Assembly (NCBI RefSeq): GCF_900129385.1
Contig: NZ_FQVO01000003.1
Coordinates: 248,001-312,000, forward strand
Direction: 5' to 3'
DNA length: 64,000 nucleotides
From: Chryseobacterium takakiae
GTDB lineage: Bacteria > Bacteroidota > Bacteroidia > Flavobacteriales > Weeksellaceae
A model generated the notes under the pieces. It searched no databases and was not told where the DNA came from. It saw nothing but the letters and a program-made list of their open reading frames with translations. Positions within the stretch are counted from its first letter, which is position 1. Every line of letters starts with the position of its first letter. The translations under genes were made by a program, and so were the position numbers. This document shows positions 19,027 through 28,335 of the stretch, piece by piece.

Positions 19027-19281
19027 ATGGATAGAAATTTAAGAAAAGAAAGAATCGGAGTGGTTTCCAGCAATAAAATGGAAAAAACTATTGTTGTTAG
19101 TGAAACTACGAGAGTGAAGCACCCGATGTACGGTAAATTCGTATTGAAAACGAAAAAATATACTGCACACGACGAGAACAACGAATGCGCAGAAGGAGAT
19201 ACAGTTTTAATCCAGGAAACTAGACCTTTGAGCAAAAACAAAAGATGGAGATTAGTAAGAATCATTGAAAAAGCTAAGTAA
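19027..19281 (+). CDS. rpsQ: 30S ribosomal protein S17
   Basis: Primary 16S rRNA-binding OB-fold protein of the 30S body. The 84 residues show the family core [20 protein letters not shown] and [20 protein letters not shown]. rplN starts two bases after the stop. Confidence 0.98.
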   Translation: MDRNLRKERIGVVSSNKMEKTIVVSETTRVKHPMYGKFVLKTKKYTAHDENNECAEGDTVLIQETRPLSKNKRWRLVRIIEKAK

Positions 19282-19283
19282 TA

Positions 19284-19652
19284 ATGTTACAAACAGAATC
19301 AAGATTAAAAGTTGCTGATAACACAGGTGCTAAAGAAGTATTGGTTATCAGAGTTCTGGGAGGAACCAGAAGAAGATATGCTTCAGTTGGTGATAAAATC
19401 GTTGTTACTATCAAAGATTCTACACCATCAGGAAACGCTAAAAAAGGTCAGGTATCTAAAGCTGTAGTAGTAAGAACTAAAAAAGCAGTAAGAAGAAAAG
19501 ATGGTTCATACATCAAATTCGAAGACAATGCTTGTGTATTACTAAACGCAGCGGGAGAAATGAGAGGAACCCGTGTTTTCGGACCAGTTGCTCGTGAGTT
19601 GAGAGACAAAGAATATATGAAAATCATTTCATTAGCTCCTGAAGTACTTTAA
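19284..19652 (+). CDS. rplN: 50S ribosomal protein L14
   Basis: Interface protein forming a bridge to the 30S and the docking site of the silencing factor RsfS. The 122 residues begin [20 protein letters not shown] and include [11 protein letters not shown] and [26 protein letters not shown]. Start of the spc-like block; spacing to rpsQ is two bases, to rplX twenty. Confidence 0.99.
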   Translation: MLQTESRLKVADNTGAKEVLVIRVLGGTRRRYASVGDKIVVTIKDSTPSGNAKKGQVSKAVVVRTKKAVRRKDGSYIKFEDNACVLLNAAGEMRGTRVFGPVARELRDKEYMKIISLAPEVL

Positions 19653-19672
19653 TATTTAAAATTTTAAAAAAA

Positions 19673-19999
19673 ATGTCAAAGTTAAAAATAAAAAGAGGAG
19701 ATAACGTAATCATTACCACTGGTAAAAAAGATATCAAAGGTAAAACTGGTGAAGTTATTGAAGTGATCAAAAAAGAAGGTAGAGACCCTAGAGTTGTGGT
19801 TGCAGGACTTAATATCGTGAAAAAACACGTTAAGCCTTCAGCTTCAAATCCTCAAGGAGGAATCGTTGAAAGAGAAGCTTCTATTCATATCTCAAACGTA
19901 GCTTTAGTTGGTAAAGACGGAAAAGCTATCAAAGTAGGTTACAAAATCGAAGGAGATAAGAAAGTTAGAATCAACAAAAAAACGGGTGAAACTTTATAA
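19673..19999 (+). CDS. rplX: 50S ribosomal protein L24
   Basis: Initiator protein for 50S assembly with a KOW motif (KIKRGDNVIITTGKKDIKGKTG). The 108 residues include RVVVAGLNIVKKHVKPS and QGGIVEREASIHISNVAL. A 13-base gap separates it from rplE. Confidence 0.98.
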   Translation: MSKLKIKRGDNVIITTGKKDIKGKTGEVIEVIKKEGRDPRVVVAGLNIVKKHVKPSASNPQGGIVEREASIHISNVALVGKDGKAIKVGYKIEGDKKVRINKKTGETL

Positions 20000-20012
20000 T
20001 TTTAAATAACAC

Positions 20013-20564
20013 ATGGAATATATAGCAAGACCCAAAAAAGCATATAAAGAAACGATTGTTCCTGCAATGATGGAAGAATTCGGATACAAATCTGTAATGC
20101 AGGTACCAAGACTTGAGAAAATTGTTTTATCTCAAGGTTTAGGAGATGCTACAGCAGACAAAAAGATCATCGATTATGCTGTTGAAGAATTAACGAACAT
20201 CACTGGTCAGAAGGCTGTTGGTACAATCTCTAAGAAAGACGAAGCTGCTTTCAAATTGAGAAAAGGAATGCCGGTAGGAGCTAAAGTTACTTTAAGAGCT
20301 AACAAAATGTATGAGTTCTTAGACAGATTAACTTCTTCTGCATTACCACGAATCAGAGATTTCTCTGGTATCAAAGCAGACGGATTTGATGGGAGAGGTA
20401 ACTATAACTTAGGGATCACTGAACAAATCATCTTCCCTGAGATCGTAATTGACAAAGTGAAAAAAATCCAGGGGATGGACATCACTTTCGTTACCACTGC
20501 GAAAACAGATAAAGAAGCTAAAGCATTATTAACTCACTTCGGTTTACCATTCAAAAAGAACTAA
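20013..20564 (+). CDS. rplE: 50S ribosomal protein L5
   Basis: Binds 5S rRNA and forms part of the central protuberance and the B1b bridge. The 183 residues include [38 protein letters not shown] reduced to its core GQKAV, and [20 protein letters not shown]. In E. coli this start region carries the S8 repressor site; no clear equivalent was seen here. rpsN follows after three bases. Confidence 0.98.
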   Translation: MEYIARPKKAYKETIVPAMMEEFGYKSVMQVPRLEKIVLSQGLGDATADKKIIDYAVEELTNITGQKAVGTISKKDEAAFKLRKGMPVGAKVTLRANKMYEFLDRLTSSALPRIRDFSGIKADGFDGRGNYNLGITEQIIFPEIVIDKVKKIQGMDITFVTTAKTDKEAKALLTHFGLPFKKN

Positions 20565-20567
20565 GAA

Positions 20568-20837
20568 ATGGCTAAAGAATCAATGAAAGCGCGTGAGCGC
20601 AAAAGAGAAGCACTAGTTGCTAAATACGCTGCTAAAAGACAGGCTCTTAAAGAAGCAGGTGATTACGAAGGACTTCAAAAATTGCCTAAAAACGCTTCAC
20701 CTGTAAGATTACATAACAGATGTAAATTAACAGGAAGACCAAGAGGATACATGAGAACGTTCGGTATTTCCAGAGTAACTTTCAGAGAAATGGCAAACAA
20801 CGGTCTTATCCCGGGAGTGAAAAAAGCTAGTTGGTAA
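20568..20837 (+). CDS. rpsN: 30S ribosomal protein S14, zinc-free form
   Basis: 30S head protein. Its 89 residues are the longer zinc-independent type, with no CxxC pairs. [20 protein letters not shown] and [25 protein letters not shown] are diagnostic. It is followed by a 147-base gap with two hairpins before rpsH, unusual for the middle of this block. Confidence 0.98.
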   Translation: MAKESMKARERKREALVAKYAAKRQALKEAGDYEGLQKLPKNASPVRLHNRCKLTGRPRGYMRTFGISRVTFREMANNGLIPGVKKASW

Positions 20838-20984
20838 TAATTACTAATTAAAAATCGGGACAATTAAGTTGTCTGGATACTAAAGATAAATAATATCAGA
20901 CTGAAGATTTCTGAGGTCTGATATTTTACTCTTCAAGTCCTTACAATACTGATTGTTCTTTAACCAATAATTTATAAAAGAAAA
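20838..20984 (+). promoter_or_regulatory. rpsN-rpsH gap with two hairpins
   Basis: The first hairpin pairs GACAA with TTGTC around 20858-20876. The second is strong: AATATCAGAC (20892-20901) with GTCTGATATT (20916-20925), ten pairs, 14-base loop, then only four T. It could be a partial attenuator, an RNA-processing site or an S8-binding leader. No promoter consensus was recognised in the gap. Confidence 0.5.
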
Positions 20985-21383
20985 ATGGTAACAGATCCAA
21001 TTTCAGATTTCCTAACAAGAGTAAGGAACGCACAAAGCGCAGGCCACAAAGTGGTGGAAATTCCTGCATCGAAAATCAAAAAGGAGATTACTAAGATCTT
21101 ATTTGATCAGGGGTATATCTTAAACTACAAGTTTGAAGATAGCGCTGTTCAGGGAACGATCAAAATCGCTTTAAAGTACGACAAGCAAACCAACAAACCG
21201 GCTATCAAGTCTATTCAGAGAGCTTCAAGACCAGGTTTGAGACAGTACAAAGGTTCTACAGAACTTCCAAGAGTACTAAATGGTTTGGGTATTTCTATCA
21301 TCTCTACTTCTAAAGGAGTAATGACTGACAAGAAAGCTAGAGAAGAAAAAGTAGGCGGTGAAGTAATCTGCTATGTTTATTAA
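20985..21383 (+). CDS. rpsH: 30S ribosomal protein S8
   Basis: Central-domain 16S rRNA-binding protein; in E. coli it represses the spc operon. The 132 residues begin MVTDPISDFLTRVRNAQ and end with the STSKGVMTDKKAREEKVGGE region. Directly downstream of the strongest internal hairpin in the cluster; rplF starts 17 bases later. Confidence 0.98.
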   Translation: MVTDPISDFLTRVRNAQSAGHKVVEIPASKIKKEITKILFDQGYILNYKFEDSAVQGTIKIALKYDKQTNKPAIKSIQRASRPGLRQYKGSTELPRVLNGLGISIISTSKGVMTDKKAREEKVGGEVICYVY

Positions 21384-21400
21384 TTTTTAATCACAGGAAA

Positions 21401-21946
21401 ATGTCAAGAATTGGTAAAGCAATTATAACAGTTCCAGCAGGAGTTACAATCACTGAAAACAATGGTGTGGTAACTGTAAAAGGTCCTAAAGGAGAACTTT
21501 CTCAGGAGCTTACAGGCGGAATTACTATAGAACAGAAAGATGGTGAACTGAACGTAAACAGACCATCTGATGCTAAACAACACAAAGCGCTTCACGGTTT
21601 ATACAGAGCGTTAATCAACAACATGATTGTTGGTGTAAACACAGGTTTCGAAAAGAAACTGGAATTAGTAGGGGTAGGATACAGAGCTTCACACGCAGGT
21701 CAAAAACTTGAGTTGGCTTTAGGATTCTCTCACGGTATTGTACTGGAACTTCCAAACGAAGTTAAAGTAGATACATTGACTGAAAAAGGTAAAAACCCAA
21801 TTATTACTTTAACGTCTCACGATAACCAACTTCTAGGGATGGTAGCTGCAAAGATCCGTTCTTTCAGAAAGCCTGAACCATACAAAGGGAAAGGGGTAAG
21901 ATTCGTAGGAGAAATTGTTAGACGTAAAGCTGGTAAATCTGCTTAA
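21401..21946 (+). CDS. rplF: 50S ribosomal protein L6
   Basis: Two-domain protein near the sarcin-ricin loop where translation factors bind. The 181 residues begin MSRIGKAIITVPAGVTITE and contain VKGPKGELSQEL, LVGVGYRASHAGQKLELALG and the C-terminal KPEPYKGKGVRF signature. rplR follows after 15 bases. Confidence 0.99.
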   Translation: MSRIGKAIITVPAGVTITENNGVVTVKGPKGELSQELTGGITIEQKDGELNVNRPSDAKQHKALHGLYRALINNMIVGVNTGFEKKLELVGVGYRASHAGQKLELALGFSHGIVLELPNEVKVDTLTEKGKNPIITLTSHDNQLLGMVAAKIRSFRKPEPYKGKGVRFVGEIVRRKAGKSA

Positions 21947-21961
21947 TAAATTATAAGTATT

Positions 21962-22315
21962 ATGGCATTAACTAAAGTAGAAAAAAGAATAAGAATCAAA
22001 AGAAGAGTAAGAGGGAAAATCTCCGGATCTTCTGAATTGCCAAGATTATCTGTATACAAAAGTAATAAGGAAATTTACGCTCAGTTAATCGATGATAACA
22101 GTGGAAAAACTTTAGCATCTGCTTCTTCAAGAGAGAAAGGCGTTGAAGCTAACGGAACTAAGACTGAAGTTTCTGTTGCCGTAGGTAAGGCTATCGCTGC
22201 CAAAGCTATTGCTGCAGGAATCGAAAATATTGTATTTGATAGAAACGGATTCGTATATCACGGGAGAATCAAAGCTCTTGCTGACGGTGCGAGAGAAGGA
22301 GGACTTAAATTCTAA
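21962..22315 (+). CDS. rplR: 50S ribosomal protein L18
   Basis: Binds 5S rRNA with L5. The 117 residues show the basic start [33 protein letters not shown] and the ending [24 protein letters not shown], all characteristic. Between rplF and rpsE in standard order with an 18-base gap to rpsE. Confidence 0.98.
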   Translation: MALTKVEKRIRIKRRVRGKISGSSELPRLSVYKSNKEIYAQLIDDNSGKTLASASSREKGVEANGTKTEVSVAVGKAIAAKAIAAGIENIVFDRNGFVYHGRIKALADGAREGGLKF

Positions 22316-22333
22316 TCATTAAATTTCGGAAAT

Positions 22334-22855
22334 ATGTTAGGACTAGATAATATAGAAAGAGTAAAACCGGGAGGATTAGAACTTAAAGATCGTCTCGTAG
22401 CTGTTAACAGAGTAACAAAAGTAACTAAAGGAGGTAGAGCTTTCGGATTTTCTGCAATCGTTGTTGTAGGAAACGAAGAAGGAGTTATCGGTTACGGTTT
22501 AGGAAAATCTAAAGAGGTTGCTTCTGCAATTGCAAAAGCAGTTGAAGACGCAAAGAAAAACCTTGTGAAAGTTCCTGTAATGAACCACACAATCCCTCAC
22601 CAGACTACTGCCAGATACGGAGGTGCAGACATCTTCTTAAGACCTGCTTCTCACGGTACAGGGCTTATCGCCGGTGGTGCGGTAAGAGCGGTATTGGAAT
22701 CTGCTGGTATTCACGATATCCTTTCAAAATCTAAAGGATCTTCAAACCCTCACAACGTGGTGAAAGCTACTTTCAAAGCGTTATTGGATATCAGAAGACC
22801 TGAAGAAATTGCTAGAATGAGAGGAGTTTCACTAAGTAAAGTGTTTAACGGTTAA
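22334..22855 (+). CDS. rpsE: 30S ribosomal protein S5
   Basis: Helps decoding accuracy and mRNA unwinding. The 173 residues carry the double-stranded-RNA-binding type N-terminal half, [20 protein letters not shown] (loop where spectinomycin-resistance changes occur elsewhere), then [13 protein letters not shown] and [18 protein letters not shown]. rpmD follows after 11 bases. Confidence 0.99.
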   Translation: MLGLDNIERVKPGGLELKDRLVAVNRVTKVTKGGRAFGFSAIVVVGNEEGVIGYGLGKSKEVASAIAKAVEDAKKNLVKVPVMNHTIPHQTTARYGGADIFLRPASHGTGLIAGGAVRAVLESAGIHDILSKSKGSSNPHNVVKATFKALLDIRRPEEIARMRGVSLSKVFNG

Positions 22856-22866
22856 TAAACAAAACA

Positions 22867-23043
22867 ATGGCAACAATCAAAGTAAAGCAAGTAAGAAGCG
22901 CTATTGGAAGAACAAAAACCCAAAAGAGAACGCTTGAAGCATTAGGACTAAAGAAACTTCACCAAGTTGTAGAACACGAAGCTACGCCCTCTATCTTAGG
23001 AATGATAGCTGCAGTTAGTCACTTACTTGAAGTTCAAAAATAA
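22867..23043 (+). CDS. rpmD: 50S ribosomal protein L30
   Basis: A 58-residue protein starting MATIKVKQVRSAIGRTKTQK, followed by TLEALGLKKLHQVVEHEATP and a C-terminal helix ending LLEVQK. This is the classic L30 pattern (K..QV.S.IG....Q..TL..LGL.K). It is easily missed because of its length. It lies between rpsE and rplO, where rpmD is expected. Confidence 0.97.
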   Translation: MATIKVKQVRSAIGRTKTQKRTLEALGLKKLHQVVEHEATPSILGMIAAVSHLLEVQK

Positions 23044-23062
23044 TTTTTAAAATAATTTTAAA

Positions 23063-23512
23063 ATGAATTTAAACAACATAAAGCCAGCTGCAGGATCTAC
23101 TTTCAACTCAAAAAGAATTGGTAGAGGACAAGGTAGCGGAAAAGGTGGTACTTCTACAAAAGGGCACAAAGGACAAAAATCAAGAGCCGGATATTCTCAG
23201 AAAATCGGTTTTGAAGGAGGTCAGATGCCTTTACAAAGAAGATTACCTAAATTCGGATTCAAAAACGTAAACAGAAAAGAGTTTAGAGCTATTAACCTTG
23301 ATTCTATCCAGACTTTAATTGAAAACAAATCCATCACAGGAGATATTACAAAAGAAGTTTTGGTAGCAAACGGTTTGGCAACTAAAAACGAATTAGTGAA
23401 AATTATGGGTAGAGGAGAATTGAAATCTGCGGTTTCTATCTCAGCTGACAAATTCACTAAATCTGCTGAAGAGCTTATCGCTAAAGCAGGTGGAAAAGCA
23501 ATTACCTTATAA
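23063..23512 (+). CDS. rplO: 50S ribosomal protein L15
   Basis: Late-assembly 50S protein. The 149 residues begin MNLNNIKPAAGSTFNSKRIG and contain the Gly/Lys-rich GRGQGSGKGGTSTKGHKGQK tail that threads into 23S rRNA, then FEGGQMPLQRRLPKFGF. secY starts nine bases after the stop, as usual. Confidence 0.98.
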   Translation: MNLNNIKPAAGSTFNSKRIGRGQGSGKGGTSTKGHKGQKSRAGYSQKIGFEGGQMPLQRRLPKFGFKNVNRKEFRAINLDSIQTLIENKSITGDITKEVLVANGLATKNELVKIMGRGELKSAVSISADKFTKSAEELIAKAGGKAITL

Positions 23513-23521
23513 TAATTACTA

Positions 23522-24901
23522 ATGAAAGAATTTATACAAACCCTCAAAAATATTTGGAGTCTTAAAGAACTTAGAGATAAAATTATCTTTACTTTAGGAA
23601 TTATCCTTGTGTATAGATTCGCATCTTATATCTCTTTACCTGCAATTAACCTTGCAGAAGTGGGAGATCTCTTAGAGCATTATAAAAATCAAGGCGGTAA
23701 CAAGCAAGGAGCAGGTCTCCTTGGCTTGCTTTCGTCGTTTACGGGGGGAGCTTTCAGCCACGCTTCCGTAATGGCGTTAGGGATCATGCCTTATATTTCT
23801 GCTTCTATTATTGTTCAGTTGATGGGGATGGCTATTCCTTATCTTCAGAAGCTTCAGAAAGATGGAGAGTCCGGTAGAAATACATTGAACCAGATAACTA
23901 GATGGTTAACAATAGGGGTTTGTCTTGTACAGGCACCTTCTTATTTAACTTCTATTACTCAATTATTCTTACCATATGCTCAGTTCTCATCTGCATATTA
24001 TGTAGAGCCAAATTCCATTATGTTCTGGTTACCAAGTATTGTTATTCTGGTTGCCGGTTCAGTATTCGCAATGTGGTTGGGTGAGAAAATCACCGACAAA
24101 GGTATCGGGAACGGTATCTCTATCCTTATTATGGTGGGGATCCTTTCAAGATTACCGGAAGCATTTGTGCAGGAAATGGCAGTTCAGAACGGAAAAGGAG
24201 GAATGGGGTCTATCATGATCCTTATTGAAGTGATTTTCTGGATGTTGGTAGTTCTTTTGGCAGTGGTATTATCCGTTGCTGTGAGAAAAATCCCAATCCA
24301 GTATGTAAGCAGAGCTCAGGCAAGAGGAGGTGTAAACAGAAATCTTATGCAGGGAGCAAGACAGTGGATTCCATTGAAAGTAAATGCTGCCGGTGTAATG
24401 CCGATCATTTTCGCGCAGGCGTTAATGTTCGTACCGGGACTTTTAACTAAAGTGGATGAATCCAATACTTTTCTTGCTGGTTTCAAGAATGTTTTTAGCT
24501 GGCAGTACAACGTATTGTTTGCGCTATTGATTATTATTTTCTCATTCTTCTATACTGCGATCACAATTCCGGTAAACCAAATGGCTGATGACTTGAAGAG
24601 AAACGGAGGTTTAGTACCGAAAGTAAGACCAGGAAAAGATACCGCTGATTATTTAGATGATATTTTATCAAAAATTACCTTGCCAGGTGCAATTTTTTTA
24701 TCTATCTTTGCAGTCCTTCCGGCAATTGTACACGGAAGCTTTGTTCAGACAGATGCGTTCGCCTTATTTTTCGGGGGGACATCACTATTGATTATGGTGG
24801 GAGTAATTTTAGATACTGTTCAACAGATTAATACCTATCTGCTGAACCATCATTATGATGGCTTAATGCAGTCTAAATTATCAAGAACGACTGGATATTA
24901 A
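23522..24901 (+). CDS. secY: Protein translocase subunit SecY
   Basis: Channel-forming core of the Sec translocon in the inner membrane, with SecE and SecG. The 459 residues contain about ten membrane segments. Diagnostic parts are GIMPYISASIIVQLM, the cytoplasmic loop RKIPIQYVSRAQARGGVNR, and NAAGVMPIIFAQALMFVPG; NGGLVPKVRPGKDTADYLD marks the late loop. A lumenal insertion near residues 55-65 (GGNKQGAGLLG) is Bacteroidota-like. infA follows after three bases. Confidence 0.99.
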   Translation: MKEFIQTLKNIWSLKELRDKIIFTLGIILVYRFASYISLPAINLAEVGDLLEHYKNQGGNKQGAGLLGLLSSFTGGAFSHASVMALGIMPYISASIIVQLMGMAIPYLQKLQKDGESGRNTLNQITRWLTIGVCLVQAPSYLTSITQLFLPYAQFSSAYYVEPNSIMFWLPSIVILVAGSVFAMWLGEKITDKGIGNGISILIMVGILSRLPEAFVQEMAVQNGKGGMGSIMILIEVIFWMLVVLLAVVLSVAVRKIPIQYVSRAQARGGVNRNLMQGARQWIPLKVNAAGVMPIIFAQALMFVPGLLTKVDESNTFLAGFKNVFSWQYNVLFALLIIIFSFFYTAITIPVNQMADDLKRNGGLVPKVRPGKDTADYLDDILSKITLPGAIFLSIFAVLPAIVHGSFVQTDAFALFFGGTSLLIMVGVILDTVQQINTYLLNHHYDGLMQSKLSRTTGY

Positions 24902-24904
24902 TTT

Positions 24905-25120
24905 ATGGCAAAACAAAAACATATTGAACAGGACGGCGTTATTACGGAAGCACTTTCGAATGCGCAGTTCCGTGTTGAGCTGGAAAACGGGCATGTTCTC
25001 ATCGCTCACATCTCCGGTAAAATGCGTATGCACTATATTAAGTTATTACCTGGTGATAAGGTAAAATTAGAAATGTCTCCTTACGATTTATCGAAGGGGA
25101 GAATTACATTTAGATATTAA
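24905..25120 (+). CDS. infA: Translation initiation factor IF-1
   Basis: OB-fold factor that occupies the A site during initiation. The 71 residues begin [20 protein letters not shown] and contain [20 protein letters not shown] and [21 protein letters not shown], a complete family match. It is encoded inside the supercluster between secY and rpmJ, the usual place in this phylum. Confidence 0.99.
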   Translation: MAKQKHIEQDGVITEALSNAQFRVELENGHVLIAHISGKMRMHYIKLLPGDKVKLEMSPYDLSKGRITFRY

Positions 25121-25121
25121 A

Positions 25122-25164
25122 AACAATCTGCCAAATGAAGCATATGTTTCATTTGGCTATTGTT
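25122..25164 (+). promoter_or_regulatory. Long hairpin between infA and rpmJ
   Basis: GCCAAATGAA (25130-25139) pairs perfectly with TTCATTTGGC (25148-25157) over an eight-base loop; outer AACAAT and ATTGTT extend the stem by six more pairs with a small internal asymmetry. A-rich rather than T-rich sequence follows, so it is not a simple terminator. It could be a processing signal or an autoregulatory leader for rpmJ-rpsM-rpsK-rpsD. Confidence 0.7.
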
Positions 25165-25186
25165 AAAAAAATAAATATTTTCAAAA

Positions 25187-25303
25187 ATGAAAGTAAGAGC
25201 ATCAATTAAAAAAAGAAGCGCTGATTGCAAAATCGTACGCAGAAAAGGTGTACTATTCGTAATCAACAAGAAGAACCCAAAATTTAAACAAAGACAAGGC
25301 TAA
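25187..25303 (+). CDS. rpmJ: 50S ribosomal protein L36, zinc ligands largely lost
   Basis: A 38-residue protein, [20 protein letters not shown] followed by a segment ending KFKQRQG. The position and the MKVRAS and KQRQG ends are definitive. The zinc-ribbon form has three Cys and a His; here only Cys14 remains, so it should be the zinc-independent type. It sits between infA and rpsM and follows the strong hairpin. Confidence 0.96.
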   Translation: MKVRASIKKRSADCKIVRRKGVLFVINKKNPKFKQRQG

Positions 25304-25312
25304 CATTAAATT

Positions 25313-25690
25313 ATGGCGAGAATTTCAGGTATTGATTTACCAAAAAACAAAAGAGGTGTTATCGGTTTAACTTACATCTACGGAATTGGAAGAAGTACTT
25401 CTTCAGAAATCCTTAAAGCTGCCGGTATCAGCGAAGACAAGAAAGTCAACGAATGGAATGACGATGAATTGGCTGCAATCAGAAACTATATCTCTGAAAA
25501 CATTAAAGTAGAAGGAGAATTAAGATCTGAAGTGCAATTGAACATTAAGCGATTAATGGACATAGGATGCCAACGAGGAATACGTCACAGACTTGGATTA
25601 CCTTTAAGAGGCCAGAGAACGAAAAACAACTCTAGAACCCGTAAAGGAAAGAGAAAAACTGTTGCTAACAAGAAAAAAGCTAGTAAATAA
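25313..25690 (+). CDS. rpsM: 30S ribosomal protein S13
   Basis: 30S head protein that contacts P-site tRNA and bridges to L5. The 125 residues show [20 protein letters not shown], the helix-two-turn-helix with [12 protein letters not shown], and the basic tail [20 protein letters not shown]. Nine bases after rpmJ and 12 before rpsK. Confidence 0.99.
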   Translation: MARISGIDLPKNKRGVIGLTYIYGIGRSTSSEILKAAGISEDKKVNEWNDDELAAIRNYISENIKVEGELRSEVQLNIKRLMDIGCQRGIRHRLGLPLRGQRTKNNSRTRKGKRKTVANKKKASK

Positions 25691-25702
25691 TCGTTAGGAA
25701 TT

Positions 25703-26092
25703 ATGGCAAAACAAACTAAAGTAGTTAAGAAAAGAAAAGTAAAAGTTGAGGCTATTGGTGAAGCGCATATTCAGGCTTCTTTCAATAACATCATCATTTC
25801 TTTAACAAATAAAAACGGAGAGGTTATCTCTTGGGCTTCTGCCGGTAAAATGGGTTTCAGAGGTTCTAAAAAGAATACTCCATTTGCTGCTCAGATGGCA
25901 GCTGAAAATTGCTCTGCTGTAGCTCACGAAGCTGGATTAAGAAGAGTAAAGGTGTTTGTGAAAGGTCCAGGTGCAGGTAGAGAATCTGCCATCAGATCTA
26001 TTCACAATTCAGGAATTGAAGTTAGCGAAATCATTGATGTGACTCCTATGCCGCACAATGGATGTAGACCACCAAAAAGAAGAAGAGTTTAA
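25703..26092 (+). CDS. rpsK: 30S ribosomal protein S11
   Basis: Platform protein near the E-site mRNA. The 129 residues include [40 protein letters not shown] and the ending [18 protein letters not shown], which is invariant across bacteria. rpsD follows after 19 bases. Confidence 0.99.
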   Translation: MAKQTKVVKKRKVKVEAIGEAHIQASFNNIIISLTNKNGEVISWASAGKMGFRGSKKNTPFAAQMAAENCSAVAHEAGLRRVKVFVKGPGAGRESAIRSIHNSGIEVSEIIDVTPMPHNGCRPPKRRRV

Positions 26093-26111
26093 TTTTTAGA
26101 ATTTATCCATT

Positions 26112-26720
26112 ATGGCAAGATATATTGGTCCTAAAACTAAGATTGCGAGAAAGTTTGGTGCTGCAATCTACGGAGATGACAAAAACTTCGAGAAAAGAAA
26201 AAACCAACCGCCGGGACAACACGGTCCTAACAAAAGAAGAGGTGCTAAAAAATCTGAATACGCAGTTCAGCTGGCTGAAAAACAAAAAGCTAAATACACT
26301 TACGGTATCTTAGAAAGACAGTTTGCTAACTTATTCGACAAAGCACACAGAAGTAAAGGAGTAACAGGTGAAGTTCTATTACAACTTTGCGAATCAAGAT
26401 TGGATAACGTAGTATACAGATTAGGATTTGCTAAAACCAGATCTGCTGCAAGACAATTGGTTTCTCACAGACACATTACCGTGAACGGAGAGCTGGTAAA
26501 TATTCCATCTTATTTGCTTAAAGCAGGTGATGTAATTGCTGTAAGAGAAAAGTCTAAGTCTCTTGAAGTTGTTACCAATGCATTGGCTTCTAAAGCAAAT
26601 TATGAGTGGTTACAATTCAACGATGAGAAGAAAGAAGGTACTTTCGTTTCTGCTCCTGAGAGAATCCAAATTCCGGAAGACATCAAGGAACAGCTTATCG
26701 TCGAACTTTACTCTAAATAA
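26112..26720 (+). CDS. rpsD: 30S ribosomal protein S4, zinc-free form
   Basis: Primary assembly protein and, in E. coli, repressor of the alpha operon. The 202 residues include [35 protein letters not shown], and an S4 RNA-binding domain [20 protein letters not shown] with [10 protein letters not shown]. No N-terminal Cys cluster is present, so it is the zinc-independent type. rpoA begins 33 bases downstream. Confidence 0.99.
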   Translation: MARYIGPKTKIARKFGAAIYGDDKNFEKRKNQPPGQHGPNKRRGAKKSEYAVQLAEKQKAKYTYGILERQFANLFDKAHRSKGVTGEVLLQLCESRLDNVVYRLGFAKTRSAARQLVSHRHITVNGELVNIPSYLLKAGDVIAVREKSKSLEVVTNALASKANYEWLQFNDEKKEGTFVSAPERIQIPEDIKEQLIVELYSK

Positions 26721-26753
26721 TTTTTTAATCAAATTTTTGCTCAACCCAATAAT

Positions 26754-27749
26754 ATGGCAATTTTACAATTCATAAAACCCGATAAAGTAATTTTACTTAA
26801 CTCTGATGAATTTAGAGGTCAATTTGAATTCAGACCACTAGAACCAGGTTTCGGGCTTACAATCGGTAATGCTTTGAGAAGAGTGTTGCTTTCTTCTCTG
26901 GAAGGTTATGCTATTTCATCTATCAAAATAGAAGGTGTAGAGCACGAATTTTCAACTATTCCAGGAGTAATCGAAGATGTTACCGAAATTATTCTTAACC
27001 TTAAGCAGGTAAGATTAAAAGCTACGGCAGAAAACCAGTCCAACGAGCAGGTTAATGCCAAAGTATCAGGTCAGACGGTTATTACTGCTGGTGATTTAGG
27101 AAAATCAATCAACGGATTTGAGGTGCTAAACCCGGATTTGGTGATCTGTAACCTAAACAGTGATGTAACTTTCGAAATTACTTTCAATATTGAAAAAGGC
27201 AGAGGATATGTTCCTTCTGAACAAAATAAGTCAAACAATGCACCGGTAGGTACTATTGCAATCGACTCTATTTTCACCCCAATCAAGAAAGTACAGTATA
27301 GCATTGAAAATTATCGTGTAGAGCAAAAAACAGACTACGAAAAACTTGTATTAGATATAGAAACTGACGGATCTATCAGTCCTCAGAATGCTTTAACAGA
27401 AGCTTCCAAGATATTAATTTATCACTTCATGCTGTTCTCTGATGAGAGAATCACGCTTGAAACTGAAGCTGTAAAAGCATCTATCCAATATGATGAAGAA
27501 ACTCTTCATACAAGACAACTTCTTAAGTCTAAATTAGCAGATATGGATCTTTCCGTAAGAGCCCTTAACTGTCTGAAGGCGGCTGAAGTAGAAACTCTTG
27601 GAGAATTGGTTTCTTACAGTAAGTCTGATTTGATGAAATTCAGAAATTTTGGTAAAAAATCTTTGACAGAACTAGAAGAATTAGTGCATTCAAAAGGTCT
27701 TAACTTCGGTTTCGACGTTGCAAAATATAAGTTAGACGCTGATAAATAA
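26754..27749 (+). CDS. rpoA: RNA polymerase alpha subunit
   Basis: Dimerises to nucleate RNA polymerase and contacts activators and UP elements through its C-terminal domain. The 331 residues show [20 protein letters not shown] (N-terminal dimerisation and beta contact) and [20 protein letters not shown], then a linker near 235-255 and the C-terminal domain with [20 protein letters not shown] and [16 protein letters not shown]. Cotranscribed with rplQ, six bases downstream. Confidence 0.99.
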   Translation: MAILQFIKPDKVILLNSDEFRGQFEFRPLEPGFGLTIGNALRRVLLSSLEGYAISSIKIEGVEHEFSTIPGVIEDVTEIILNLKQVRLKATAENQSNEQVNAKVSGQTVITAGDLGKSINGFEVLNPDLVICNLNSDVTFEITFNIEKGRGYVPSEQNKSNNAPVGTIAIDSIFTPIKKVQYSIENYRVEQKTDYEKLVLDIETDGSISPQNALTEASKILIYHFMLFSDERITLETEAVKASIQYDEETLHTRQLLKSKLADMDLSVRALNCLKAAEVETLGELVSYSKSDLMKFRNFGKKSLTELEELVHSKGLNFGFDVAKYKLDADK

Positions 27750-27755
27750 TTAATA

Positions 27756-28280
27756 ATGAGACACGGTAAAAAATTCAATCACTTAGGAAGAACAGCTTCT
27801 CACAGAAGTGCTTTACTTTCTAATATGGCTTGTTCTCTAATTGAGCATAAAAGAATCAACACTACTGTAGCTAAAGCAAAAGCTTTACGAGTATATGTTG
27901 AGCCTCTATTAACAAAAGCAAAAGAAGATACTACACACAATAGAAGAATTGTTTTTTCATATCTTCAAAATAAAGAAGCAGTTGCAGAATTGTTCAGAAC
28001 TGTAGCACCTAAAATCGCTGAGAGAAACGGTGGATACACAAGAATCATCAAAACTGGTTTCAGACCTGGTGATGCTGCTGATACTGCTCTTATCGAATTG
28101 GTAGACTTCAACGAGCTTTATAATCCTAATGCTGAAGAGAAGAAAACAACAAGAAGAAGCAGAAGATCTGCAACAGCTAAAAAAGAAGCTGTAGTAGCTG
28201 AAGCTCCTGTAGTAGAAGAAAAAGCTGCTGAGCCAACGGCTGAAGCTGCGAACTCTACAGAGGAAAAAACTGAAGAATAA
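27756..28280 (+). CDS. rplQ: 50S ribosomal protein L17 with an acidic C-terminal extension
   Basis: Tunnel-exit region protein. The first 115 or so of 174 residues are the conserved domain ([40 protein letters not shown]). A low-complexity Ala/Glu/Lys extension follows, ending in NSTEEKTEE, as seen in other Bacteroidota. Last gene of the supercluster; a strong terminator begins 20 bases after the stop. Confidence 0.98.
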   Translation: MRHGKKFNHLGRTASHRSALLSNMACSLIEHKRINTTVAKAKALRVYVEPLLTKAKEDTTHNRRIVFSYLQNKEAVAELFRTVAPKIAERNGGYTRIIKTGFRPGDAADTALIELVDFNELYNPNAEEKKTTRRSRRSATAKKEAVVAEAPVVEEKAAEPTAEAANSTEEKTEE

Positions 28281-28300
28281 TATTTCATTTTCAGATAAAA

Positions 28301-28330
28301 AAAACCGTTCAGATCCTGAACGGTTTTTTT
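28301..28330. terminator. Terminator of the ribosomal supercluster
   Basis: AAAACCGTTCAG pairs with CTGAACGGTTTT over a three-base loop, flanked by A-rich and T-rich runs, so it should work in both directions. It ends rplQ and also the opposing lipoprotein gene whose stop lies at 28336. Confidence 0.9.
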
Positions 28331-28335
28331 ATTGC

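Noticed and set aside
4413..28280. Streptomycin, macrolide or spectinomycin resistance alleles in ribosomal genes
   Set aside because: The S12 lysines are wild type; the L4, L22 and S5 loops looked ordinary by eye, without a reference alignment.
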